Origin: Polyangia bacterium
GTDB lineage: Bacteria; Myxococcota_A; Polyangia; Fen-1088
DNA: 64,000 nucleotides
Assembly (NCBI GenBank): GCA_036268875.1
Contig: DATATI010000082.1
Location: 26,024-90,023 of the forward strand
Direction: 5' to 3'
Shown: in pieces, positions 50,415 through 59,216 of the stretch
Layout of the letters: the number at the start of each line of letters is the position of its first letter
How positions within the stretch are numbered: position 1 is the first letter of the stretch
Made by a program: the position numbers and the translations under genes
Notes under the pieces: model-generated
Seen by the model: only the letters and a program-made list of their open reading frames with translations
The model's database searches: none
What the model was told of the DNA's origin: nothing

Positions 50415-51412
50415 CAGCCCCTGGTGTTCCCTTGGCCGCGGGATGTTTCAGTGGCGGGCGCGCGTGCGTGCGGGAATCCCGCCGAGTGTTGACGAAGAGA
50501 TCATCCGAAAACGATACCGCCGTTCAACGGGCCCGACTGCCCGCAGTGACGCTCACCGGAAGCTGACAAATATGTCCGAAGACCGTCACTCCTGGCGCGG
50601 CGTGCTCCCGAGAAAACGGCTCGTCGAACCGGCAATTTGCCCTGATTGGAGCTGGGGCGGCAAATGGCATGGCGCTGGCAAAACACCGCCATCGTCGGAC
50701 AACGGCGCGGCGTTGCTGATCTTCACACCGTAGATTGGGACGCCTCCTCAGAACCTGGTGAGATATGACAAACACTCCATCGCTCCAGGCTTTCATCGCG
50801 TCCTCGCCCCGGTCGAGGTCAGTGCTCCGACTCCGCATAATCCGGCGTTCGACGGCATGTGGCGATATTCGGGCGCCAGGACCATGTCCTTGACTGCGGC
50901 GATCTCGGACGAGTGCGATTCGTTTCTAGGCGTGATAGCGCGAAGGTGGCAGACCGATGATTCGCAGCACGAGTTTCAGGGGCAGGGCGATCTCGGCGCT
51001 GGTGATCGCCCGCAGGATGCTTGCCTTTGTCGCTCCGTCAGGAAGGCGCTCGCCGACGAGACGGAATCCAGAGGCCCGCAAAGAGTAGCGTTCCCGTTCG
51101 AGAGAATTCCTTCGCGCGACGCCGAAGTTAGGCCCCGCTCAGGAACAACTTGATTAGACTGTGTTTGTCGAACACCCGGCGGGACCGCTTTCTCAGTGAT
51201 CGCTCGTGCACAGCGATCAAGTTATTTCCGATCTGAACTGATGCACTGAACACCGGGTACTTGATACAAGACACAAGGGGACGGAATGGGCTCGGGATGA
51301 GGCCGAACTTGACGAAATGGTTCACCGAGTTGGCCAATGTAGACCCGCTGCGCGCCAGGCTGACCCGCGCCGCGATCAAAGTCGCAGATGGCAGGAGTAA
51401 GAGATCAAATCT
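50415..51412. other. Region without intact genes, with IS remnant
   Basis: About 1 kb between divergent genes. It contains the decayed transposase 50848-51115 on the minus strand. The rest (50415-50847 and 51116-51412) holds only short open frames with no ribosome binding site or recognised domain; 51160-51400 is less GC-rich than its neighbours and may hold the promoter of the downstream esterase-like gene. Confidence 0.4.
50848..51115 (-). pseudogene. Decayed IS transposase, N-terminal part
   Basis: On the minus strand the sequence reads ASGFRLVGERLPDGATKASI and continues with LVLRIIGLPPSRYHA, where the family has ...LGLSxSRYHAWxxxE. The Trp codon is replaced by a TAG stop. After a frame change it continues SSEIAAVKDMVLAPEYRHMPS, which fits the TxxEvxxIxxLvxxpeYrHMPt segment of the same family. 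The gene is therefore broken by a stop and a frameshift and lacks its catalytic core. It looks like the same transposase family as the C-terminal fragment at 40383-40538. Confidence 0.6.
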
Positions 51413-52486
51413 ATGGTGCATCAGAGCGTGAGACTTCAACCATCCGGGCGCGCCGCCCTGTGGTTACTCTTTCTCCCATTGCTGGCCGCCTGCGGCGTTA
51501 GCCGGGTAGGTGGTACTGGGGTTGTTCCAACCAGCGATGGCACAGGAGGCAACGGGGCAGGGAAGAGCGACAAAGGGGGATCTGGTGGCGGGGCCGGGGG
51601 GACCACCGTCTCAGTCGCAGACGCTGGGTCGCAAAGCCCAGAGGTCGGATCGCCAGCACCTGATGCTCCATTGGATGCTGCCCCGCTGTCAGGCATCACG
51701 GTGTCGATCAACGGCACCGTGGTTCCCAAAGAGAAGGTCATCGTTCTGCTTCATCTCGGTCACTCCAACATGGCTGGCCGGGCGATAGATCCCGCTGTCG
51801 AGATGCCTTATTTCTACAATACGGATCCCCATCTTTGGAAGTACCAGCTGGGAGGTATCTGGACACCGGCGAAGGAATGGCTGTGCCCCGACGGCGGCAC
51901 GCCCGGTATCACGCCCTCGAATCAAGGCGCCGGACCAGGCATGGCGCTGCTCCGCCACGCGCTCGCCCTGGCTCCGGACGCCTACATCGTCTCGATCGGC
52001 CAGGGCAAGGCAGTCGAACTGTCGGGCAATTGTTTTTCCTTTAGCAAAGGCGGCATCTTTTATGAAACGTTGATGGGGCCGGCGCGCGAGCTCAAGGGCA
52101 AGGTGACCTTCGGCGGGCTGTTCGTCATGCTTGGGATCGACGCGCGTACTGATCCGAGGACTCAAAACGGCGGCTTTCTCACCTGCCTCAGCGGTATGGC
52201 CGACGACTTTCGAACCGACCTAGGCGAGCCCAATCTGCCATTCATAATGGGAGACTACGAGCGAGGAGCCACCGGCAACCTTGCACCCACTTGTTGTGGC
52301 GCACCCCAGGTCATCGAGCAGCTTTCCCATTTGGAGGCGACCATTTCGAATTCGTTCCTGATCCCAACCGACGGCATCCCGATGCAGGACGACCATCACT
52401 ACAACATGACTGGACACCGCCTCTGGGCCGATCGGGCCTTCGCCGGAATGGCCGCGAAGGGCTTCCTGCCGTGGACGACGAAGTAG
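51413..52486 (+). CDS. Lipoprotein with CE6/SASA-type SGNH esterase domain
   Basis: A 357-residue lipoprotein (lipobox LLAAC, Cys27) with a Gly/Thr-rich linker (30-65) and a domain of the sialate O-acetylesterase-like SASA/CE6 family. Block I is VIVLLHLGHSNMAGRA (nucleophile Ser118; the usual Gln is His here). A late DDHHYNMTGHRLWADRAF (about 326-343) carries the Asp and His of the triad. This suggests removal of acetyl groups from carbohydrates at the cell surface, by family knowledge. The ATG at 51413 lacks a strong Shine-Dalgarno. Confidence 0.8.
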   Translation: MVHQSVRLQPSGRAALWLLFLPLLAACGVSRVGGTGVVPTSDGTGGNGAGKSDKGGSGGGAGGTTVSVADAGSQSPEVGSPAPDAPLDAAPLSGITVSINGTVVPKEKVIVLLHLGHSNMAGRAIDPAVEMPYFYNTDPHLWKYQLGGIWTPAKEWLCPDGGTPGITPSNQGAGPGMALLRHALALAPDAYIVSIGQGKAVELSGNCFSFSKGGIFYETLMGPARELKGKVTFGGLFVMLGIDARTDPRTQNGGFLTCLSGMADDFRTDLGEPNLPFIMGDYERGATGNLAPTCCGAPQVIEQLSHLEATISNSFLIPTDGIPMQDDHHYNMTGHRLWADRAFAGMAAKGFLPWTTK

Positions 52487-52566
52487 AATGTGAGCCGCGG
52501 CTCAGGCGCTCCTTTTCTTGGCTGACTTTCGGCACCGATAGAATCCCGACTGCGACGACAACCAAA

Positions 52567-53625
52567 TTGCGCTATCGCGGCAACATCTGGCTGCAGACTC
52601 TTGGCGTCAGCTTGGGCGTTGCATTGTCCGTCGCCACGCTGTGGCCATCGCTCGATCGCGCGATCGCCGCTCGGGCCGTGCGCCGGCGGATATACGATAT
52701 CGAGAGGACAGCGGCCGGTCGGGGAGCGGGCGCGATTCGTCGGCCGGAACTATTATTTGACCGGACGATATCCTTTCGCGTCGCACGTCTGGGCCCATTG
52801 CTGGCAAGCTGGGAAACCGTCGGCGGGTGCGGTGCTGGAAGCTCTGTCGGAATCGGCGGGATCAAATGGATCGGCCGCAATGTCAGCGGTGGGTTGTTCG
52901 GGGTCCAGGTGCAGGCGAACTATACGGCTGGGTACAACTCCCAGCGGCACCTCGACACGGGATACGGCTACACGGTCCTCAATCAGTTCAGCACGGATCT
53001 GGGAGAAAAGTGGCGCGTCGGCGTCATCGTTCCGTACGTCTACAAGTATGTCAGGAACCCGGTCGGGCTTGGATTCGACGCTGTGAACCGGGGCCTAGGA
53101 GACATCAACGCGCTCATATCGCGACGTTTCGGAGCGATCAATGACACCACGGTCACGCTGTCGATCGGGTTTCCTACCGGCAAATACGACGCGGGACTCG
53201 ACGGCAGCAACCCTTTCACCCAAGACAAACAGCTCGGCGTCGGCAAAGTCAGTGGGGCGGCACTGGTAGACCATATAATCGATAACATTTGGGGACCGGC
53301 GGTGCTCGGCGGCGTGATGAGCTATCCGGGTGGCGAGAATGCGATTCAGAACTACCGTTCGCCGAATGCAACGGTGTATGCGTTTGCTGGCTATCTGCTG
53401 GGACCGTTCGTCCCTGCAGCAGGTCTGTCGGCCACCCGCTATTGGGATCACGATCGTGACAGGGGCGTGCCTTCGAGCAGACCACTGACCCTTGGAGCGG
53501 TGAATACGTCGATCGAGTGGTCGAACGCATATGTGGCTTTGCTCGCTGGATTCAGTCAGCCCTTTAATCAGGATGGCCGCGAACCATGGACCGCTGGTCT
53601 GGGGTTGTCGTTTGCGCCATTTTGA
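52567..53625 (+). CDS. Putative outer membrane porin/transporter-like barrel
   Basis: A protein of about 352 residues. The C-terminal two thirds alternate polar and hydrophobic strands with Gly/Asn turns (LDTGYGYTVLNQFSTDLGEKWRVGVIVPYVYKYV...TLSIGFPTGKYDAG...AGLGLSFAPF), as in MetA/phenol-degradation-type outer-membrane barrels. A TTG at 52567 is proposed as start because it yields a plausible signal peptide (LGVSLGVALSVATLWPSLDRAIA). The first 100 mature residues are Arg-rich and not barrel-like, and another frame carries a more natural-looking peptide there, so an N-terminal frameshift is possible. Confidence 0.65.
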   Translation: MRYRGNIWLQTLGVSLGVALSVATLWPSLDRAIAARAVRRRIYDIERTAAGRGAGAIRRPELLFDRTISFRVARLGPLLASWETVGGCGAGSSVGIGGIKWIGRNVSGGLFGVQVQANYTAGYNSQRHLDTGYGYTVLNQFSTDLGEKWRVGVIVPYVYKYVRNPVGLGFDAVNRGLGDINALISRRFGAINDTTVTLSIGFPTGKYDAGLDGSNPFTQDKQLGVGKVSGAALVDHIIDNIWGPAVLGGVMSYPGGENAIQNYRSPNATVYAFAGYLLGPFVPAAGLSATRYWDHDRDRGVPSSRPLTLGAVNTSIEWSNAYVALLAGFSQPFNQDGREPWTAGLGLSFAPF

Positions 53626-53889
53626 CGCCTCGCCGTCGACGAGTGCGCGTCCGGTGCGTGCGATCCGCTGGCAGCTGCACGAACATGCCGAGAAGCTATG
53701 CCTGCCCGGCGCGACCGTAGTAACACGCCAGATAGTCGTGGAGAACGCCCTCGGCATTTCGCTCGGCGAAGCGTGCCGATCACGCGCTCGGCAAAAGCAT
53801 TTGCGAAGGCCGTCGACTACATCTGATGGGAAGGTTGGTCGGCAACTATTCGAGTGATCCGGTAGTGTCCGGAAACCCCAACCCACCGC

Positions 53890-54258
53890 TCAAGCGGCCT
53901 GCCGATGGTAGTAGTTCAGGAGAGAACCGAGTCGCGAACGGCAAACAATCGAGTCATCGGTCCCGTTGTCGTTCGCGGCACCAGCCTTGCTCTTGACGAG
54001 TTGGCCCCCAATGCCCTGGTGAAATCGTTCGGCCAGAGAGTGCTCCACGAATTCCTTGACCACGTAGCGCAAATGCCGGCTCTCCGAAAAAGACAAAGTG
54101 TTTGACACACTCGTATTTGATTGTCTTTACGAATCTCTCCGCGTGCAGATTGCAATTCGGACTCTTCGCGCGAATCTTCACGCAGTGGACACCCGTCGAC
54201 CGCAGAATCGAGGTAAACGCTTCTGTGAACAATGGATCTCGGTCTGGTCACAGGACGA
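53890..54258 (-). pseudogene. Frameshifted integrase-core transposase, C-terminal part
   Basis: Frame one (from about 54258) reads RDPLFTEAFTSIL...AKSPNCNLHAERFVKTIKYEC, then VKHFVFFGE. This is the second Asp/Glu part of an rve integrase core (usually DRDxxFTxAFxxxL...PNLNAYAERFVxSIKxEC). The match then jumps to another frame near 54090: RHLRYVVKEFVEHSLAERFHQGIG...LGSLLNYYHRQAA, stopping at 53890. Conserved Cys in PNCN (instead of PNLN) and the frame change show decay. The N-terminal half is absent. It lies between a barrel gene and the sensor kinase, on the minus strand. Confidence 0.75.
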
Positions 54259-54360
54259 AAAAGGTTCGAGGGTGAGCATCAGTTAAACTCATGGACCGCG
54301 GCCCAAAACCGCCAGTTCCCATGGACGGGTTATGCCCCGGCGCTATAGGGCGACGCCTCT

Positions 54361-55872
54361 TCAAGAAGTCGTTGTTCCTTGCTCTGGCATGGCACTTCTC
54401 GTGGATGACGGCCCAGCAATCACACGTTCTGACGAAGCCTGGTCCCGCGCCTCGGAAGAACAGGAAGCCCTTGCAAATTGGATTCTGAAGGCCACCGAAC
54501 CATCCGATCGATTATCCGCGCCGATCGAGAAGTCGAGCGCCTTGCACAGTGCCCGGGTCAGGGCGAGCCCGACGCCGCAGTGTTCCCCTGCGGCCGAGCG
54601 CGACGAGTCCAATCGGAAGAAGCGATCGAAGATTCTGTCGAGCGCATCCTCGGGGATCGCCGGCCCGCTGTCGGAGACCGTCAGGATCTCCGCGCGCGAG
54701 GTCGCCCCCTCAACGGCCACCTGACCATCCTCCGCCGTGTATTCGACCGCGTTCGCCAGGAGGTTCGAAATCACGATCCGGAGTTTTTCGCGATCCGAGC
54801 GCAGAATCGTGCCGGCCGGAACCCGGTTGTCGAACTGAAGCTTTCGGCCAAGGGCCTTCGCGGCGAAGGGCGCGTACGACTCGTCCACGAGCTCGCGTAC
54901 CGCGACCTCTTCGTGAGCGATCGGCACTTGATGCGCCTCCAGTCGGCTGAGCATCAGCAGATTCTCGACCAGCGTGTTCATCTGTTTGACGAGGACCAGC
55001 GTCTCCTCGAGCGCCGCTCTGTAGTGGGACGCCGGTCGTTCACGCGACGCCGCGACCTCGATCATGCTGCGAAGGCCCGCGAGGGGAGTGCGCAACTCGT
55101 GGCTGACGTCGGCGCTGAACTGCCGTTCGCGCGAAAATGAATCCTCGAGCCGGGACAGGAGCTCGTTCAGTTTGACCACCGTTGGTCGTAGCTCACGCGG
55201 AAGGTCATCGACGGGAAGGATTTCGCCCAAGCGGCTGGCGTCCAGCGTATCGATCTGCCCCGCCAGCCGCGCGACCGGTGCCAGGCCACCGCGGATCGCC
55301 AACGCGCTGGCCAGCGCCGCCAGGGCGAGGACCACAAAACCCGACGCCCCAAGGAGTAGACGCAAGGTCGCCAGGGTCGCATCCACTTCGTCGGTCGCGC
55401 GCGCCACGGCAACCCTGACCCGCCGACCAGAGGGCTTGGGAGGCCCGTCCTCGTCGTGTCTCGATGCGAGCGACGCCACGAGGCGGTGCCCCTTCCTCCC
55501 ATCCGGAAGCTTCAGCTCGGCAACGCCCGTATCAGAACGCGACGAAGCTCCCAGAAGATCCCCGGTACCGAGCGACGAAGAGCGTGCGAGGACTCTGCCA
55601 TCGTCCATCCAGACCTCGAAGTAGGCGGCGCCGTGCTGCCGGTCGAACTCCTCGATGGCTCCGGGTTCGAACTCCCAAGGTCCACTCGCCCGTTCCTCGA
55701 CCATGTTCGCCACTGCGCGCGCGTCTTGTGCGAGGCGCTCGTCGAACTGCCGCCACAGCGCTCGACCAAACGCCGCGTACACGACCAGCGAGAACAGGCA
55801 GAGCGCGACGCCGACCACGCCGAGGACGGCGACCGTGAGGCGAAGCCGGAGCGAGGGCGCGGGCCTGGTCAC
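54361..55872 (-). CDS. Sensor histidine kinase (CusS/QseC-like)
   Basis: A 503-residue membrane sensor: TM1 (12-36), a periplasmic domain of about 130 residues (RQFDERLAQDARAVANMVEE...), TM2 (LLLGASGFVVLALAALASALAI), HAMP, HisKA with His258 (FSADVSHELRTPL) and a HATPase domain (NLLANAVEYTA, DSGPAI, GVGLALTRAL). The periplasmic domain resembles that of heavy-metal sensors (CusS group) and the gene is divergent from an efflux operon. It overlaps its response regulator by four bases. A C-terminal tail of about 30 residues is extra. Confidence 0.93.
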   Translation of the reverse strand: MTRPAPSLRLRLTVAVLGVVGVALCLFSLVVYAAFGRALWRQFDERLAQDARAVANMVEERASGPWEFEPGAIEEFDRQHGAAYFEVWMDDGRVLARSSSLGTGDLLGASSRSDTGVAELKLPDGRKGHRLVASLASRHDEDGPPKPSGRRVRVAVARATDEVDATLATLRLLLGASGFVVLALAALASALAIRGGLAPVARLAGQIDTLDASRLGEILPVDDLPRELRPTVVKLNELLSRLEDSFSRERQFSADVSHELRTPLAGLRSMIEVAASRERPASHYRAALEETLVLVKQMNTLVENLLMLSRLEAHQVPIAHEEVAVRELVDESYAPFAAKALGRKLQFDNRVPAGTILRSDREKLRIVISNLLANAVEYTAEDGQVAVEGATSRAEILTVSDSGPAIPEDALDRIFDRFFRLDSSRSAAGEHCGVGLALTRALCKALDFSIGADNRSDGSVAFRIQFARASCSSEARDQASSERVIAGPSSTRSAMPEQGTTTS

Positions 55873-56543
55873 TCGCTCTCTCCGAGCACGTACCCTTGTC
55901 CGCGCCGGGTGTGGATGAGCTTGGGTCCCTCGCCCTGCTCGATCTTCTTGCGCAGGTAGCCGATATAGACGTCGACCACATTGCTAGAGGGTTCGGAGGC
56001 GAAGTCATAGACGTGGTCCCAGATTTCGGCCCGGCTGGCGACCTGTCCCCGCCGCGCGGCGAGGTACTCGAGGAGCGCATACTCCCGGGCGGATAGAACG
56101 ATCGGCGCCCCTTCGCGCCGGACGGTGCGTGCCGATTGGTCGATCTCGAGGTTGCCGACGCGGATCGTGCTGTCGGAAGACTGGTAGCGACGACGAATGA
56201 TGGCGCGGACTCGAGCGAGGAGCTCCTGGAACGCGAAGGGCTTCGCCAGATAGTCATCGGCGCCGAGGTCGAGGCCCTTGACCCGGTCATCGATCGCATC
56301 GCGAGCGGTCAAGATCAGCACCGGAATGGCGTTCTTCCTCGTGCGGAGCCGCTTGAGAACAATCAGCCCGTCCACCTTCGGAAGCATGAGGTCGAGAATG
56401 ACGGCGTCGTAGCCCTGGGCCTCGGCACATTCGAGGCCCATCTCCCCGTCCGTGGCGGTGTCGACCGCGTACCCTGCCTCCCGCAAGCCCTGGCTGACAG
56501 ACTTGACCAGCGGCAGGTAGTCCTCGATCAGAAGGACGCGCAT
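55869..56543 (-). CDS. OmpR-family response regulator (CusR/PmrA-like)
   Basis: A 224-residue two-component regulator: MRVLLIEDYLPLVKSVSQGLREAGY, phospho-acceptor Asp51 (AVILDLMLPKVDG), Lys in DYLAKPF and a winged helix (LSAREYALLEYLAARRGQVASRAEIWDHVY...GPKLIHTRRGQGYVLG). It is encoded directly before its histidine kinase (ATGA overlap). It faces away from the PepSY-like gene and the RND operon, so the shared 165-base intergenic region (56544-56708) is the likely site of regulation. An upstream extension to 56567 is possible but adds a poor N-terminus. Confidence 0.93.
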   Translation of the reverse strand: MRVLLIEDYLPLVKSVSQGLREAGYAVDTATDGEMGLECAEAQGYDAVILDLMLPKVDGLIVLKRLRTRKNAIPVLILTARDAIDDRVKGLDLGADDYLAKPFAFQELLARVRAIIRRRYQSSDSTIRVGNLEIDQSARTVRREGAPIVLSAREYALLEYLAARRGQVASRAEIWDHVYDFASEPSSNVVDVYIGYLRKKIEQGEGPKLIHTRRGQGYVLGESE

Positions 56544-56708
56544 CGTTCGTCCAACGCCGCCCGGCACACGTCATTTCGCGCTCGCGCCATCGCGTTCGAG
56601 GGTATGCCGGGCGCTCCAGGCCGGCAACCGGCGGCCTCTCATCGTGTTCTCACGTTCGCCTGCCATCAAAGAGCATCTGGGCGCCACCCGCCGAAAGGAG
56701 ACCTTGAG

Positions 56709-56888
56709 ATGAGCAGGAAATCGTTCGTTACCATCGCCCTCGGAGTGGCGATTGCCTCGTCCGCGTTCGCCGGAGAGGCGCCCACCTATGAGCTCCTCGT
56801 GCAGAGGGACAAGAAGTACGAGCTCGTGTTCTCGTCGACGGGCCAGCTCACAAAGGAGGAGGCGAAGCACGGGAAAGACGAGGACTGA
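56709..56888 (+). CDS. Small periplasmic PepSY-like protein
   Basis: A 59-residue exported protein: signal peptide (VTIALGVAIASSAFAG) and a mature part of about 37 residues (YELLVQRDKKYELVFSSTGQL) that resembles one PepSY hairpin. AAAGGAG at eight bases supports the ATG. It is the first gene of the efflux operon, two bases before the TolC-like gene. Small PepSY proteins are often periplasmic co-regulators next to two-component systems, so it may feed back on the divergent sensor kinase. It lacks the Met/His-rich metal site of CusF. Confidence 0.8.
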   Translation: MSRKSFVTIALGVAIASSAFAGEAPTYELLVQRDKKYELVFSSTGQLTKEEAKHGKDED

Positions 56889-56890
56889 AG

Positions 56891-58144
56891 GTGCGTTGCT
56901 GGTCGCGGCTCTTCGCCGCCGCGGCGCAGGCAGCGGTCGCCGCGGCGCTCTTTGCGCCCCGCATGTCGTGGGCTCGCGACATCTCGTTCGCCCAGGCGCG
57001 AGCGGCCGCGGAGCGAGCGGCTCCAGACATCCAGCTTGCCGAGCGTCGCGTCGACGTCTCGACCGCGGACGTGCAGGTCGCGGGCGCCCTCGCCAACCCG
57101 ACCCTCACCGTGTCGACCGCTCACCAGACCGCGCGACTTGGAACGTCCATCGGTTTGCCGCTGCCACTCTTCGGTCAGCGTGGGACGGCGATGAGAGCCG
57201 CACGCGGGGATGCGGACGCCGCTGTCCTCGACGTCGAGGTCGTCCGCCGAGAGGTGCGATGGCGAGCGACGGTCGCCTGGGTCGATCTGTGGCAGGCCCA
57301 AGAGCGCGCCCGCCTGCTCGAACTCGCCGCGAAGGACGCCGACCGGCTGTTCCAGATCGCGAGCGAGAAGTTCGACGCGGGCACGGGGCCGCGCCTCGAT
57401 GTCATTCGTACGAAGGCCGATTGGGCGCGAGCCGCCTCGGAGGCTGAAGCGGGGCTTCACCTGGCAGGGGCGGCCGCCGCGCGTCTCGCGCCCTGGATCG
57501 GCGCACCTCCCGACGAGACAATCACGGCGACCGGCCTCCCAAGCTATCCGGACGCTCTATTAGCCTTCACCGCTCCCAACCTCGAGGATCGACTCTCCGA
57601 CCACCCGACGTTGCATCGAGACAAGGCCCTGGTGACGGCGGCCACCCTCCACATCCAGAACGAAGAACGCCTCAGGTGGCCGACGGTCACCCCGCAGTTC
57701 ACGGTGAACCAGTTCGATCCGACCCTGCCCGGCCCCGATTTCATCGTCGGCCTCTCCTTCGACCTCCCCGTCCTCAGCTTGCGCGGCGGGGCCATCGCTC
57801 GCGCACAGGCCCAACGTGCGCTCGCCGAGATGACCGTCACGGCCGACGAGCGCCGGTTGCGCGCCGAGCTGCTCGATGCATACCGACGCACGGAGGGAGC
57901 GCGCGTCCGATTGCGAGCCCTGAGGGAGCAGGTCCTGCCCTCCATGAAGGAGGCGAGAGACATGACCGAGGAGGGCTATCGGTCCGGACGGGTCGATCTC
58001 CTCCGGCTCCTCGACGCCCAGCGTGCGCTCCTCGACAGCCGGTTGGCGGAGGCCGAGGCCGCCGCGTCGTGGAGCCGGGCGGTCGCGGATCTGGAGAACG
58101 CGACCGGATCAACCTTCACGGAGGGCGGGACGCATGCGCCGTAG
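56891..58144 (+). CDS. TolC/CusC-family outer membrane efflux protein
   Basis: A 417-residue outer-membrane channel starting at a GTG two bases after the PepSY-like gene. It has a signal peptide (AAVAAALFAPRMSWA) and two OEP repeats (RDISFAQARAAAERAAPDIQLAERRV and EGYRSGRVDLLRLLDAQRALLDSRL). The long helical hairpins and PxTLTV/GLPLPLFGQRG motifs match the CusC/CzcC-like group. It is the outer component for the pump encoded next. The 3' end overlaps the adaptor by 11 bases. Confidence 0.92.
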   Translation: MRCWSRLFAAAAQAAVAAALFAPRMSWARDISFAQARAAAERAAPDIQLAERRVDVSTADVQVAGALANPTLTVSTAHQTARLGTSIGLPLPLFGQRGTAMRAARGDADAAVLDVEVVRREVRWRATVAWVDLWQAQERARLLELAAKDADRLFQIASEKFDAGTGPRLDVIRTKADWARAASEAEAGLHLAGAAAARLAPWIGAPPDETITATGLPSYPDALLAFTAPNLEDRLSDHPTLHRDKALVTAATLHIQNEERLRWPTVTPQFTVNQFDPTLPGPDFIVGLSFDLPVLSLRGGAIARAQAQRALAEMTVTADERRLRAELLDAYRRTEGARVRLRALREQVLPSMKEARDMTEEGYRSGRVDLLRLLDAQRALLDSRLAEAEAAASWSRAVADLENATGSTFTEGGTHAP

Positions 58145-59216
58145 CCATCTTCTCGCGCTCTTCGGATTGATGGCCGTCGCGTGCAAGCGCGGTGGAGAGG
58201 TCGAGCCCGCGGTCGGGCCCAAGGCCGTCAAGTGCGCGGCGGTCGAGAGCGCGATGGTGACGAGTTCGATCGAGGTTCGAGGCACCGTCGCTCCACTGCC
58301 CGATCGAGACGCGCAGGTCGCACCTCAAGTAGTCGGCCGGATTCTCCGCGTCGACGTCCGTGAGGGAGATGTTGTGGCGGCCGGCCAGGTCGTGGCGCGG
58401 ATCGACGACGCGCCACTCGTCGACGCCGCGCACCAGGCCGAAGCCGCGCTCGCCCGCGCCCGGGCCGAGCATCAGAATGCCAAGACCACGCTCGCCCGCA
58501 TCCAGCGCGTCTTCGAACATGGCATCGCCGCGCGCCAGGAGGTCGATGACGCGGCCGCGAAGGAGGCCTCCGCGAAAGCGGCAGAAGCCGAAGCGGAGGC
58601 CGCCATGAGGCAGGCGCAGCGGCAGATCGATCGCGCGACCGTGCACAGTCCGCTCAAAGGCGTCGCCCTGAAGGTCCTCCGGAAGCCCGGCGAGCTGGTC
58701 GACGGCACGCCCGCGACACCCGTCGTGGAGATCGCTGACACGTCGAAGCTGGAGCTGGTCGCGGACGTGCCAGCCCACGATCTCGTGCTCCTTCGTCCAG
58801 GTGCCACGGCAAGCCTTTCTCTCGCCGCCCTTCCCGATCGTGAGTTCAAGGCATCGGTTTCGCGGGTCGCTCCGTCCGTCGATCGCACCACGGGCCTTGG
58901 CACGGTCCACATTGCCATCGCTGCATCGGAGGAACCTCGGCCGCCCGTGGGGACGTTCGGCGTCGCCCGCGTCGACAGCGGCGAACCGCACCTGGCCACG
59001 CTCGTTCCGAAGGCGGCGATTCGGAGCGTCGTCGGGGGCGAAGGAGAAGTCGTCGTCTGCGGCCCCGACCATGTCGCGCACGTTCACAAGGTCGCGCCAG
59101 GGGCCGCGCGAGATGGACGGGTCGAGGTTCGGGGCGAGCTCGGCCGCTCCGACCAGGTGATCGTGGACCCGGTCCTGGGCATCTCCGACGGAGAGGCCAT
59201 CGAGGCAGCCAAGTGA
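58134..59216 (+). CDS. RND periplasmic adaptor (HlyD/MFP family, lipoprotein)
   Basis: A 360-residue membrane-fusion lipoprotein (signal LLALFGLMAVAC, lipobox AVAC). It has lipoyl halves (VAPQVVGRILRVDVREGDVV and ATVHSPLKGVALKVLRKPGELV), a coiled coil (LVDAAHQAEAALARARAEHQNAKTTLARIQRVFEHGI) and beta-barrel and membrane-proximal domains. It is shorter than CusB and lacks an N-terminal Met-rich site. The ATG lies inside the TolC-like gene and the stop overlaps the permease start. It joins permease and outer channel. Confidence 0.92.
   Translation: MRRSHLLALFGLMAVACKRGGEVEPAVGPKAVKCAAVESAMVTSSIEVRGTVAPLPDRDAQVAPQVVGRILRVDVREGDVVAAGQVVARIDDAPLVDAAHQAEAALARARAEHQNAKTTLARIQRVFEHGIAARQEVDDAAAKEASAKAAEAEAEAAMRQAQRQIDRATVHSPLKGVALKVLRKPGELVDGTPATPVVEIADTSKLELVADVPAHDLVLLRPGATASLSLAALPDREFKASVSRVAPSVDRTTGLGTVHIAIAASEEPRPPVGTFGVARVDSGEPHLATLVPKAAIRSVVGGEGEVVVCGPDHVAHVHKVAPGAARDGRVEVRGELGRSDQVIVDPVLGISDGEAIEAAK

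Noticed and set aside
50758..51153. Plus-strand open frame of 131 codons
   Set aside because: It is antisense to the recognisable transposase remnant and has no domain of its own.
44804..51413. Possible additional riboswitches in front of other lipoprotein genes
   Set aside because: I looked for the GGACGCAAAGC core and related elements before each lipoprotein gene and found none apart from the one at 3727-3798.
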